Source: Populus alba
Lineage: Eukaryota > Streptophyta > Magnoliopsida > Malpighiales > Salicaceae
Direction of reading: 5' to 3'
Length of the DNA: 64,000 nucleotides
Assembly (NCBI RefSeq): GCF_005239225.2
Contig: NC_133284.1
Location: 53,010,416 to 53,074,415 of the forward strand
The notes beneath the pieces are model-generated. The model saw nothing but the letters and a program-made list of their open reading frames with translations, made no database searches and was not told the origin of the DNA. Positions 34,852 through 45,914 of this stretch are shown here, in pieces (position 1 is the first letter of the stretch; each line of letters starts with the position of its first letter). Both the position numbers and the translations under genes were made by a program.

Positions 34852-35179
34852 TGTTGGTGGGAGGAACCACTTATGGTGGCTTTGAAACACTCAGAGGGGA
34901 TAAAACACAACGTTTTATTACACAAATCCGAAGCTTACAATTAATTAAACACAAAAGCTTAATACACGCCCTCTTTCTCTCTTTCTAGTGTTTCTCTCAA
35001 TTCTCTCCACACAAAATAACATAACTGAGCACCCTATTTATACATAAATTCAGAATACGAAAATCTATTGTTCCAGGTGTGAAGGCGGTTGTTGACCGGT
35101 GGTGTGAAGGCGGCTGGCGGCTGCGGCTGGTAGGTGGTTGCCTTCTTGACCTTCTGGATGTTGAGTTTAATATTCAACA
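34852..35179 (-). repeat. 5' LTR of the compact copia element
   Basis: 328 bp, longer than its partner by a local duplication of the GTGTGAAGGCGG motif near 35,075-35,110. It is followed inward by the initiator-Met tRNA primer-binding site. Confidence 0.9.
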
Positions 35180-37546
35180 TTTATATCATGGAGTTTTACA
35201 AAAGCATCAATGAGTGTACAAAATATATAGCTTTAAAGCTTGCAAACTATTAAATGCCCAACAATTGTGCAGCCCAAGGCTTCTTCAGTCTCTCAATAAA
35301 CCAAAGACACACTTGCAAAACATGCATATTCTTTGTGCATTCAACAGTAGTATAAACTGAAACCTTAACTGGGCAGGCAACAGTTATCAATACACAGATT
35401 TTTGCTTTTTGCAGTGATATAGCTCCCCGTGCTCATAAACTCTAATTAGCAACACACCATTCAATGCATGCGGATCGTTTAGCTACAATACAGTGTTCTT
35501 TATATTCAGTTTTAAATATACATGCTCAACAGAAACATAGTAGATTAAGCATAAAAACATTACCAGATCTAGTGCTTCTTGACACCTTCCAGATGTACAG
35601 AGACAGCGTGCAAGATCATAATAAAGAGCAGCTGAGCCCACAATTCCCCGTCTTTCCATGTCTTTAACAGCCAACACAGCCTCTTCTGTCTTACCCTCTC
35701 TCCAAAAAGTATTGACGAGAACTGTATGCAACAAGAATTTGATTTCAAAATGAGGTTCTATAAAATCAAATGGAAGAAATGATAGATCAGTCAAGCACCT
35801 TTATAAACTAAGGCATTTGGAATGGAAGACTTCTGAACTTTTTTGAAGAACTCATGAACCAAGTTGTACTTGCCACAAGCAAGCATGACCTGCTCAAGTA
35901 CGAGGCAGAAAACCATTTTATCATTTCCTGGTTATTACAAAAACTAAGATGTATATTCAAGAAAATGAGAATATCTAGCAAACTGTTACCAGTTCCATAA
36001 GTCCACTTTATAATACAACATAAGGCTTTTCATAGGAAACATTTTTCTTGATGGTATGCAGGTCAAAAGGATAGCTCATGCTCCTATGCTTTGACAATGA
36101 TATTTAACACCAAAACCACCCTAAAAGATGCTAGATTGAGCACCTATCTTAAAGAGCCAAAAATGATGGGAAATTATCACTTCATGATGCTATGAAATGG
36201 TACCCGGCCCTCTTACTACTGAAAACTAACATTGGAATCCAACATTAACAAATAGTAGAAACTACCACATGAACACATGAGAGTGAATCAAGATAAAAAA
36301 AACCTTAGAATTATCTTAATTGTGAAGTATCAAGGCGCAGTCATTTGAATATGAACCATAAAATTGAATATGAGAAACGGAAAGCCCAACCAGATAATTA
36401 ATATTGTACAGCAAGTTCATATGACACCCTATTCAACCAAACTGATGTACCTAGGTTAGGTTACTAACTTCATACTGCAAAAATCAAAGTCTTTTTTCTG
36501 AATTAAACCTTTTATTTAGCACTGGGTAAAACCTGGGGTACGTTCAAACCTCTCAGCCATCATGCACCAAGCAACAGGTGAGATGAATCTCTGGACGACA
36601 CCAAAGAGGTTGGTGGTAGGATTTGAACTAACAGTTCATGATGTACTTTTACTCAGAAAAAATAAGTCCATATGCTTAGATTAGAAGTCTAGTTCTATGA
36701 ACAGCTCTATGAAAGTTGAAATATGGAGTGATAATCATAGTAGCAAGTCAGCAAACATGACTAGCTGTTTATCAGAACAATGATAAACTCATACAACAAG
36801 GTATTGCTAAGAATCTAAGATCCAGGTTCTGCTGATGTGAAATATTGTTAAGAACCATGGATAGTAAAAACAGCTATTACCTCCATAACCAGTCCATACG
36901 TTGCAGTAGAAGGTTGCACATCCTTTTCCTTCATCTGCTGTAAGACCCAAAATGCACCTTCCCATTGTTTTCGCCGAACACAAGCATTTAGGACCTACAT
37001 ACAGAAGGAATGTCAAAATGCCATGGATGATCATAGCTGGATTTATGCATTATGTAAATTGAAATGATTCACAGATAATTGATTGAATATGCCAAGGGAA
37101 ATAGATAATGCATGATCAGCATGTTATGGCACAAGTCCATCCTTGGTGTTATACCCAATTAGTGGGAAGAGATGCAATGGATGAGATAGTCGAAATTCTT
37201 AGAATGATCTTAAGACTACCGAAAATATGCCCTCTCAAAACAATATACAGTAATGATTTTACTTTGCTGTTACAGGGACCACAAAGCAACCTTTCAGGTC
37301 ATCTCAAATTTAACAAAGTATGCTTATTGTTTAATCTGTTGATAACAAGATCAGTTCATACCTAGAGAACATGCAAAAAAACTATAGATTTTTAGATAAC
37401 AGAGATAAGTCAAAACTTAGCTTAATGGGTATCAGTTAGAAAGGTGTAGATTCCGTGAAAGGGACTTGTCATCCAAAAATTTCAGAGGGTTATTATGTCA
37501 TCCAGCATAAGCATAAGGTGATGCAATATACTAGGTTTAGCAATTT

Positions 37547-37923
37547 TGTTGAAATTTATTGCCTGCTGACGTGTTGCTTGAAGACCAAATCAGCTCACGT
37601 GTTGTTTTTATCTCTGCTAGAATAAAGGATTGAACAAGTCCTTAGGTGAATTGTTAGTAGTGGCGAAATGTAAGCCAAACGTGGCAGTAGTGTTGCTTAA
37701 TTTTAGTTTTTCTGTTTATTTTCCTTCTATAAATCAGTGTAATTGATTGCTGTAAAAATAAGCAATTATCCTTATCATTATCCAGTTTTTCATGCAATAA
37801 ACGTCCCCTGTTCAAATTCAAATTTCTGGTGTTGATCTACAGTAACAAACAGTCATTGTAGAAATCAAAGTCTTTTATTTTTCTGCTTCTCGGTTCTTCA
37901 CTTATTCTGCAAAAGTATTTTCA
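37547..37923 (+). repeat. 5' LTR of the decayed copia element
   Basis: It starts TGTTGAAATTTATTGCC and ends TATTTTCA, two bases before the primer-binding site. The length is about 377 bp. The start is inferred from the TG terminus because no intact second LTR is available for comparison. Confidence 0.65.
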
Positions 37924-37958
37924 ATTGGTATCAGAGCTTATTTCTTGAAGGGTCTGTA

Positions 37959-39101
37959 ATGGATTCCGAAACTAACTTCTCTCATATCTCAACTCCAATC
38001 TTCAATGGAGAAAATTATCAACTTTGGGCAGTACGAATGGAAACATATTTAGAAGCTATGGATTTATGGGAAGCTGTTGAAGAGGATTACAAGATCCTAC
38101 CACTGCCAAATAATCCAACCATGACTCAAATCAAGAGTCATAAGGAGAGAAAGACCAAGAAATCAAAAGCAAAAGCAACTCTTTTTGCTGCTGTTTCAAC
38201 AACGATCTTCACCAGGATCATGTCCCTGAAGTCAGCTAAGGATGTCTGGGAATATTTGAAGGAAGAGTATGCAGGAGATGAAAAAATTCGTGGGATGCAA
38301 AGTCTCAATTTAATACGTGAATTTGAGCTGCAGAGGATGAAGGATTCTGAGACTATCAAGGAGTACTCAGACAGATTGCTGGGAATTGCAAACAGGGTGA
38401 AATTGCTGGGAACTTCATTCTTAGACTCAAGAATTGTTGAGAAAATTCTGGTCATAGTACCAGAAAAATATGAAGCTTCAATCACCACTCTAGAGAACAC
38501 AAAAGAACTGTCAAGTATTACCTTGACAGAACTTTTGAATGCCTTACAAGCCCAAGAACAAAGAAGGCTTATGAGGCAAGATCATGTCATTCAAGGTGCC
38601 TTGCAAGCCAAATTTCCAGATTCTGAAAGAAGGAAATTTGGCAGAAAACACCAAGTTGCAGCCAAACTCACCAGTCAAGGTCACGGTAAAGGAAAATTAA
38701 TGAAAAGAAATTTTCCACCATGTCAACATTGCAACAAGATGGGTCATCCACCATTCAAGTGCTGGAAGAGGCCTGATGCAAGGTGCAGCAAATGCAACCA
38801 GCTTGGGCACGAGGCAATCATCTGCAGAGTAAAAAATCAAAAACAAGAAGAGGATGCTCAAGTTGCAAATCAGGATGATGAAGACCAGATGTTTGTGGCA
38901 ACATGCTTCTCAGTACAAACTACCTCTGATCATTGGCTAATCGACAGTGGTTGTACAAACCACATGACTTTTGATAAAAGTCTCTTCAGAAATCTGCAGC
39001 CAACAGATGTTGCAAAGTCAGAATTGGAAATGGTGAATGCATTGAAGCTAAGGGAAAGGGAACAATTGCCATTACAACAAACTCAGGTACAAAAACAATA
39101 G
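37959..39101 (+). pseudogene. copia gag-protease, frameshifted at its end
   Basis: ATG at 37,959 gives MDSETNFSHISTPIFNGENY; the copia Gag core spans about residues 15-210 (LWAVRMETYLEAMDLWEAVE). Two zinc knuckles lie near residues 252-290 (CQHCNKMGHPPFKC and CSKCNQLGHEAIIC). The protease motif is HWLIDSGCTNHMTFDKSL (D-S-G). Near 39,055 a frameshift replaces the expected KLRGKGTIAI by an out-of-frame tail ending at 39,101. Reading on in the correct frame, an in-frame TAG occurs near 39,187. Confidence 0.85.
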
Positions 39102-39241
39102 CAGATGTTCTTTATGTACCTGATATTGATCAAAATTTGCTGAGTGTGGGGCAATTGATTGAGAAAGGAATGAAGGTGATTTTTTAGAATCACACTTCCT
39201 GTATTTTTGATGCTGCTGGGCACAAAATACTTCAAGCTAAA

Positions 39242-40545
39242 ATGAGAGGCAAAAGCTTCTCATTTGTTCCATTTGAAGGAGAGCATACTGCATTTCCAGT
39301 CACTCTTAGTGACACTGAACTATGGCACAAACGGCTGGCACATTGTCATCAAAAGAGGATGCTCACCATGAAGGTTCATGAAGCTGTCAGAGGTATACCA
39401 TCATTCACTGATATCCAATTAAACTGTAATGCTTGTCAATTTGGGAAGCAAAATAGAATGCCATTTCCACGATCAACTTGGCGAGCAACACACAAGCTCC
39501 AGTTAATTCATACGGATGTAGCTGGTCCCTTAAGCACACCATCACTAAATGGCAGCAGATACTATCTGCTATTTATTGATGATTACTTCCGTATGTGCTG
39601 GATATATTTCATAAAGTTCAAGTCAGAGGTGGCTGGCATCTTCTGGAAATTCAAGAAAAACGTGGAGAACCAAAGTGGCAGCAGCATTCAAGCCATACGG
39701 TCTGACAATGGCAAAGAGTATACCTCAGCCGAATTCAACCGTTACTGTGAAGATGCTGGTATTGAACACCAGCTAACAACCCCTATACTCCAGAACAGAA
39801 TGGGGTAAGTGAAAGGCGTAATTGATATGTCATGGAGATGGTGAGAAGCATGATGCATGAGAAGAATCTACCCAAAATGCTGTGGGCAGAAGCTGCTAAC
39901 ACAGCAGTGTTCATCCAGAATCGACTTCCAACATCAATGTTGGCAGAAATGACACCCTTTGAGATGTGGTATAATTATAAGCCTTCCTTGCGTTTCCTCA
40001 AAATTTTTGGTTGTGTATGTTTTGTACATGTTCCACAGATTAAGAGGGACAAGCTTGACAAGAAAGCCATCAAAGGAATTTTTGTTGGCTATAGCACAAT
40101 TTCTAAAGCCTACAAGGTTTATCATCCTCAAAGTCAGAAAATTGCTATTACAAGGGATGTCACATTTCATGAAGATGCACAGTGGGAGTGGGTTGATTCA
40201 CAGGAGAGCATGCTGATTAATAATCAAATTCAGCCCTTGCAAGATAAATTAATTGACTCCGAATCAATTGATGATGAACCAGTCAGGGGTACTCGATCAA
40301 TTGAAGAAATTTATCAAAGGAGCAATGTTGCTGTGTGCGAACCTGACAACTATGAAGAAGCTCAACAAAATCCATCATGGCAGAAGGCAATGGAAGAAGA
40401 AATCTTCATGATCGAGAAGAATAAGACGTGGGAACTTGTTGACAGACCTGGAGACAAAAACATCATTGGCGTAAAATGGATTTTCATAACCAAATTGAAT
40501 ACTGACAGTTCAATCAACAAATTCAAATCCAGGCAGAAACTGGAA
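39242..40545 (+). pseudogene. copia integrase and linker, one frameshift
   Basis: Pre-integrase HHCC: LWHKRLAHCHQKRML, then CNACQFGKQNRMPF. Catalytic Asp regions are LIHTDVAGPLSTPSLNG and AIRSDNGKEYTSAEFN. The frame breaks near 39,780-39,830 where EQNG...ERRNR would carry the catalytic Glu, and continues as MEMVRSMMHEKNLPKMLWAE. The C-terminal part includes the usual KIFGCVCFVHVPQIKRDKLD and GIFVGYSTISKAYKVYHP. It ends in the integrase-RT linker and the first RT strands (NIIGVKWIFITKLN). Confidence 0.85.
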
Positions 40546-41340
40546 GGTGTTCTAGTTGGACGTCAAATCTGCCTTCTTGAATGGTGTTCTTCAAGAAGAA
40601 ATTTACGTTGAACAACCTGCTGGATTTGTTGTTCAAGGCAAAGCTGACAAGGTGTATTTGTTGAAGAAGGCACTCTATGGATTAAAACAGGCACCAAGGG
40701 CCTGGTATGGAAGAATTGATGAGTACTTGACAGGTTTTGGTTTCCAGAGAAGCCCCTCTGAATCAACTCTCTATGTGAACAAAATTGAGGGTGATGTTCT
40801 AATTGTGTCACTGTATGTTGATGACCTTCTTGTGACTGGGAGTAATTTGCAGCAAATCGAAAGGTTCAAGCAGGATATGATGCAAGCTTTCGAGATGAGT
40901 GATCTTGGACTCATGAGTTTCTTTCTCGGTATGGAGATCAAGCAAGACAGAGGAGAAATTTTTATTGGACAAGAAAAATATGCAAAGGAAATTTTGAAGA
41001 AATTTCAAATGGAAAATTGCAAGCCAACTGCAACTCCAATGAATCAGAAGGACAAGTTCAGCAAGGATGATGGTACTGCCAAGGTAGATGAAGAGAGGTT
41101 CATAAGCTTAATTGGTTGCTTACTGTATTTAACAGCAACCAGACCTGACATATTATATGCAACCAATCTTCTTGCTCGTTTCATGCACTGTCCAAGCAAG
41201 TTGCACATGAGGGCAGCCAAAAGAGTTTTGAGATACATCAAAGGAACATGCAATTTTGGAGTCAAATTTACACAGTGTCAAAAGTTGAAGTTGCATGGTT
41301 TCTCTGACAGTGATTGGGGTGGATTTTCAAAAGTATTTTC
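40546..41340 (+). pseudogene. copia reverse transcriptase and RNase H start, internally deleted
   Basis: After about 40,530 roughly 45 expected residues of RT are missing, and the frame resumes with a TAG before [20 protein letters not shown]. Then come [20 protein letters not shown] and the catalytic YVDDLLVTG (about 40,815). RT connection: [20 protein letters not shown]. RNase H begins [10 protein letters not shown] and stops abruptly at the scrambled junction at about 41,338. It cannot encode a working enzyme. Confidence 0.85.
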
Positions 41341-41507
41341 AAATTTCTGCAAAAGTATTAAATGAGAAAGGAGCAAGGCAAAAGTATTTTGGAGTCAAAT
41401 TTATTTTTCTGCTTCTCGGTTCTTCACTTATTCTGCAAAAGTATTTTCAAATTTCTTAAATATCCATAACATTAGCTTCTACCTTGATAACAGTTTTGAA
41501 CACATGC
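41338..41507 (+). other. mosaic filler DNA at the copia 3' junction
   Basis: Copied pieces occur in series. The LTR end GCAAAAGTATTTTCAA appears in whole or part several times. A 26-bp match to host intron DNA at 41,939-41,964 starts GTATTAAATGAGAAAGG. A 17-bp match to this element's RNase H (TTTTGGAGTCAAATTTA, about 41,257) follows, then 48 bp of LTR (as 37,877-37,924). The last ~60 bp are of unknown origin. Confidence 0.85.
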
Positions 41508-42829
41508 CCACAAACACATGCATGCAGAGTTAATTACATGTGACATGCTTGGGACAACTAACAGTCATCACTATGGGTTTTGAAGTAAAAATTATAGTGC
41601 AGAGGTTACAGACAAATGTTTTCCAGATATAGACGGCTAGTTTACTGCCAAGTGTCACTAACCGCATTGTAGACAACAATATCAGGTTCCAACCCTAGGT
41701 CCCGCTTCCCAAGTGCCCCAGATTTGAACTTCTTGGGAGGAGATCGCATGATATCTATGACATCAAAAAGTTCCTTCATTTATCCTGCTTGTCCGAGAGT
41801 GACAGCTATAGAACGATAAGCTACTAGGTCAGGATACAAACACATTTCTTGCTGGAGAGAACAAGGGGAAGAAAGAAGAAGAAGCAATGACACAAGTCAG
41901 TGAGGATTTCCTTTTATATTCTTCAATTAAATAACCTTGTATTAAATGAGAAAGGAGCAAGGCATCAGATGAAAATTCTTGAGCATTACCTGCATTGCAT
42001 GAAATAAATTGAGTGCCTCCACAGGTCTCTTTGCCTTGCCAAGTACATGAAGTGCAGTTGTGTAAACATGCCTGTATCAAGACATGATGATTTACCAAAA
42101 TTACCAATCAAAATTTACAATTTTGTGAACTAATTCAAGAGAGGATAAAATTTTGGATTGAGTGATACAAGTCATGAAAACTATATTTAGAAACAGAACA
42201 AGCTTTTTTTCTGCAACGTTAAAAGGTAAAAGAGTATATGTTGCAAAAAAGCTACACTCCAAAGAACTAAAGTGGGCTTCTCTTTCCTTACAGGACAGAG
42301 ATTCACCCTGCAGTATGATGATGCTCAATGTAATCAATTATGTAGAACAATCTAGATTTTGTCTGGGAAGAAATTCTGAGAGATTATCTTTGAAATTTAC
42401 CAAGCATCAAGATAAATTCCATTGCTCCTTGAATTTCAGTACTCTGTACTCTAGAAAGGTATTATCGTTCATGCATACAAACAGCAGTGCAAAGAAGATG
42501 AGAAGATGTTACCTTAGCCTGTGGGATTTATAGCGTTCTCGTATGTTAAGCCACTCGATAACTTGTAGCACTCGCCTCCAATTGCCCAATTTACCCAATA
42601 TCTGGATAATCCTCAATACAGAATGATCTGTATATTTAACTCTAGCACTACGCATTGCCTTAGAGAACATCCACTCAGGCATATCAATATCAGCACCATT
42701 TAACCTGCCGAAATGAGCTACTTCAACTTGGCATGATAAATGAATCATCAAAGATACAAAGAATGAGACTGGTTCAAATGAAGCATAGAAAAGATAGATG
42801 TAATGTAAGAGAACTTGTATGTTCACAAG

Positions 42830-43788
42830 GTTATTGACACAAGCACACATGCCCACATTGAAGAAAGAACAGACAACTATCAGAAATTAGAAAGTTAATT
42901 TGATCTGATGTAAAATTGGGAATAGACAATTATTAGGAATTAGAAAGTTAACTTATCTATGATGTAAAATTTTTACCTAAACTTGATATCTATGACTTGA
43001 TTTTATAATGGTATATAAAAATTACATCTAAAAATACAAAGAAATGATATGCTAAAAAATCCAAGACAAAGAAAACAACATTTGAATTAGAAATTATCAG
43101 GAACAAATTTCATTCCTTGTAAAATTAAAAATTATTAGGAATTGCTAAAATATTTAGAATATGAACATTTTAAGCACATGGATTTAGTTAGGAATTCCAC
43201 TGGAATGCAGGCTCTCGAGAATTACTTTCTAAAACAAAACATCATCCACACAAAAAGACATTCCCTTCATTGATGTCTTGACAACTTGTTCCTCCATTAT
43301 TTGTTTACTTTTATATGAACTGTCCTGCTTTTTGGAAAGAACAAACCAGGTAAGAAACCAACGGCACCCCTTGCCCCCCAAGGCTAAGGCTGTCCCACCA
43401 CAACAAAACTGCTTGGTGTGACTGTAATCTAAACATGGAGTGAGGAGAAGGGGCACATTAATCTCTGGACCACTTGTTACAGTGGCAAATCAGAGTCCAA
43501 TGAATTCAAAAATCTATCAGGTATCAGTACACAAAGTTGGAAAAATAAACCGGGACGGACACATTGTATTGGAAATGCTTCTTTTGACATGAATCAGATT
43601 GCTTTGCTCTGTTACATGAAGACTGGTACAATTACACAGCATAGATCAAAATACAAAATAGCTTAGCTACACGGAATTTGCACACACATGCCAATAAAAT
43701 CTTGTTAGTTGTAATGAAAGGATAGTTAAAGTTCAGTTGAGCTTATGAAGAAAAAAAGAGAGAATATATAAGAGTATAGATTACACAC
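42830..43788 (-). other. PPR intron 1 (right copy)
   Basis: AT-rich intron between truncated exon 1 (donor at 43,788, GTGTGTAATC) and exon 2 (acceptor before 42,704). It is absent from the left copy through deletion. The small minus-strand frame at 43,229-43,456 has no recognisable domain. Confidence 0.7.
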
Positions 43789-45076
43789 CAGTTTCCTAGC
43801 TTCTGAATCTTCTCCTCTATTTTCCACATCGGAACTTTTGTCTTGCCAATAACATCATTGGATTGCTCAAAGCTTTTAAAGGCAGCCCTTTCCACTTCAA
43901 AATCCTCACCATGGCCCCTTTCAAGAAAAGCCTGATCACTTCTTCTTGACAATCCGTTTTTCAGCACATATCTCTTGTCAGTAATTTTATCAGCTTGACT
44001 ACGATTCCTGACAAGTCCACCATTCATTTTGTTGACTCCAGAACCAATGTTCTCTTCTTCAAAACCTTTCCCCTTTATTCCGAACATATCCAGGGAATCT
44101 TTAGCATGAGCAAGATTTTCTTTTAAGCCAATAGTTCTATCAATGCTTTCAATATATTCTGATACCATAGGACTTCGTTGAGCAATTCGAGTCATCATAC
44201 TCTTGGTTTCATTGAAATCCTCTGAGCCTGAATTCATGCTGCTAGTATGATCCCTCAACTATCGTCCATCACTCGCTGCCCCTCCCATTTTCCTTCTAAA
44301 ATCAGCATCCACACCACTTACTTTTCCACCCACCTTATGATTGAACTCTCGAATTCTACCTCCTCTGTAATCAAGCTCAACATTAACTACTTCTTCTTGA
44401 CCAGAGCATCCATCACTATTGTCACCAAACTCATCACTTTCCATGACTCTCAATTGTTAACTACACCTTTTCTCAATTGTTAAACCTCCTCAAATCCACA
44501 TTGCTTTCATGTCTTACTGATGAAGGGGCATGACTCTCCTCTAAATCACCCTTCAAATTATAACTCCTATAATTGAGGTCCTCCAAGTCTGAATTCATGC
44601 TACTGGTTCTATTCCTCAACCATCGCTCATCACTTGTAGCTCCTCCCATTTTCTTTCTTGCATTAGCATGCACGTGACTTTCTTTGCCACCCACCTTATG
44701 ATTGAACTTTCTAATTCTACCTGCTCTGTAATTAAGCTCTGCATTAACTACATCTTCTTGACCAGAGCATCCATCACCATTGTCACCAAACTCATCACTT
44801 TCCACGACTCCAGACACCTTTTCTCGATTGTTAAACCTCCTCAAATTCACACTGCTTTCATGTCTTACCGATGATGGGGCATCACTCTCCTCTAAATCAC
44901 CCTTCAACTTATAACTCCTATAATTGAGGTCCTCCAAGTCTGAGTTCGAGCTCCTGGTGCCATTCCTCAACCATCGCTCATCACTTGTAGCTCCTCCCCT
45001 CTTCCTTCTTACATTAGCACGCGCATGACTTTCTTTGCCATCCACATTATGACTGAACTCTCTAATTCTTCCTCCA

Positions 45077-45513
45077 ATGTAACTTACAAAAGCTCCCAGG
45101 AGAAAAGAAGCATGAGAAGAATGCTAAAATACTATAAAGTCGAGTTCTTTTTCAGGTTTTGTTTCAGTCACTGTTTCAGTGCTTGTGGTCGAGACATAAC
45201 ATGATGAGAACCTTTTACAAGGAACTTATCGTGGCACCAAACTCCAAACTAGCAGTTCTGCCTGTTTGCACAATAGAAGCCGATGTCTGTCATTTGGGCC
45301 TCTGGATTAATATAGGATGTTCATCTAAGGGCTACTCAATTTATTGGGCCCAAAGTGTAACCTTTCAAGTTCTCCTACTTCCACTTGTGAAAGCCGAACA
45401 AAAAATCAAGACAAGACCCAGATTTTAAATTAGAAGAATCAACCCAATTGATCTTATTGTTTTTAGCCGAAAGAATAAAAAACAACATCGTTCGTTTAAC
45501 TGATTGAAAATTA
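45077..45513. other. promoter-side flank of the right PPR copy
   Basis: Mirrors left 1,243-1,685. The deletion brings this upstream DNA directly against codon ~180 of exon 1. A 60- to 89-codon frame antisense to the gene is present in both arms, but I do not recognise it. Confidence 0.6.
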
Positions 45514-45914
45514 ATGGCATGCTTTAACCGAAAAATGCAAAATTGTATATAATATGACATTAAAAAATAAAAGAAAGCAAACTTTCATAACATGATATTA
45601 TTAATGACATGCCACTTCCCAACCCCAGAAACACTACATAACCTAAGAACTCCACATCAACTCACCACAGAACATCATGTAGTTATGTTTACAATTTCTT
45701 CACAGAGGGTGATATGTTAGAATTCATCTTGTTTTCATCTTCTCTTGTTTTCATCATCTATTATTAAGGTTGAATGGTAAATAAAGCTAAATGGTCAAAC
45801 CAAACAATGATATGACAGCAGTCTTCTCTTGTTTTCATTTACCTATAGTTCCACCAGCATAAATCTGACAAAATTCAAACAAGTTTTCGAAGACAGGGCA
45901 ATCTTCTCCAAGGT
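45514..45914. other. non-coding flank beyond the right arm
   Basis: Not shared with the left flank. AT-rich, with no gene or repeat recognised. Confidence 0.5.

Larger units (their letters stand above)
32018..35179 (-). mobile_element. compact Ty1/copia element (gag-protease, no integrase or RT core)
   Basis: The LTRs are 32,018-32,328 and 34,852-35,179, both TGTTGGTGGG...AACA, differing at roughly eight or nine bases plus an indel, so the insertion is fairly young. TTTAT flanks both sides (32,013-32,017 and 35,180-35,184) as a 5-bp target duplication. The empty site is visible in the left arm at 6,882-6,886. The primer-binding site TGGTATCAGAGCC (about 34,837-34,849, minus) and a polypurine tract next to the 3' LTR (32,329-32,340) are present. 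It lies in the intron before PPR exon 31,465-31,896. Confidence 0.95.
37532..41507 (+). mobile_element. decayed full-pol Ty1/copia element with scrambled 3' end
   Basis: The insertion interrupts a PPR intron; the uninterrupted sequence is at about 4,540-4,560 in the left arm. The 5' LTR is about 37,547-37,923 (TGTTGAAATT...TTTTCA), followed by the primer-binding site TGGTATCAGAGC (37,926-37,937). Gag, protease, integrase, RT and the start of RNase H follow in order with several frame breaks. There is no complete 3' LTR. 41,340-41,507 is a patchwork of copied pieces. Orientation is opposite to the host pseudogene. Confidence 0.85.
30507..45076 (-). pseudogene. PPR protein gene, right copy (At1g30610/EMB2279-like), 5' end deleted, nonsense codons
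   Basis: Same gene as the left copy. Exons are 43,789-45,076 (5'-truncated), 42,513-42,704, 41,990-42,071, 41,663-41,851, 36,881-36,994, 35,799-35,889, 35,564-35,721, 31,465-31,896 and 30,507-30,866. Lengths equal those on the left wherever both exist (82, 189, 114, 91, 158, 432 and 360 bp). This copy keeps exon 2 (ADIDMPEWMFSKAMRSARVK, then LGKLGNWRRVLQVIEWLNIR), lost on the left. It is dead for four reasons: a 751-bp deletion removes the start codon and putative transit peptide; CGA has become TGA at 44,473-44,475; TCG has become TAG at 44,259-44,261; and TAT has become TAA at 41,780-41,782. A short templated insertion near 44,455-44,466 also disturbs the frame. Two introns hold copia elements. 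Confidence 0.85.
28258..45513 (-). repeat. right arm of large inverted duplication
   Basis: Reverse complement of about 1,243-13,391, expanded by two copia insertions (32,018-35,179 and about 37,532-41,507). The gypsy remnant is present only in part (about 29,300-29,995). The equivalent of left 9,343-12,336 is missing at 29,297, with about 15 bp of filler at the join. Similarity covers introns and flanks as well as exons, so this is a DNA-level duplication. Confidence 0.9.

Noticed and set aside
1243..45513. Inverted arms as terminal repeats of one giant transposon
   Set aside because: The arms are gene-containing and over 12 kb long, with no short conserved termini or target duplication at the outer edges; a segmental inverted duplication fits better.
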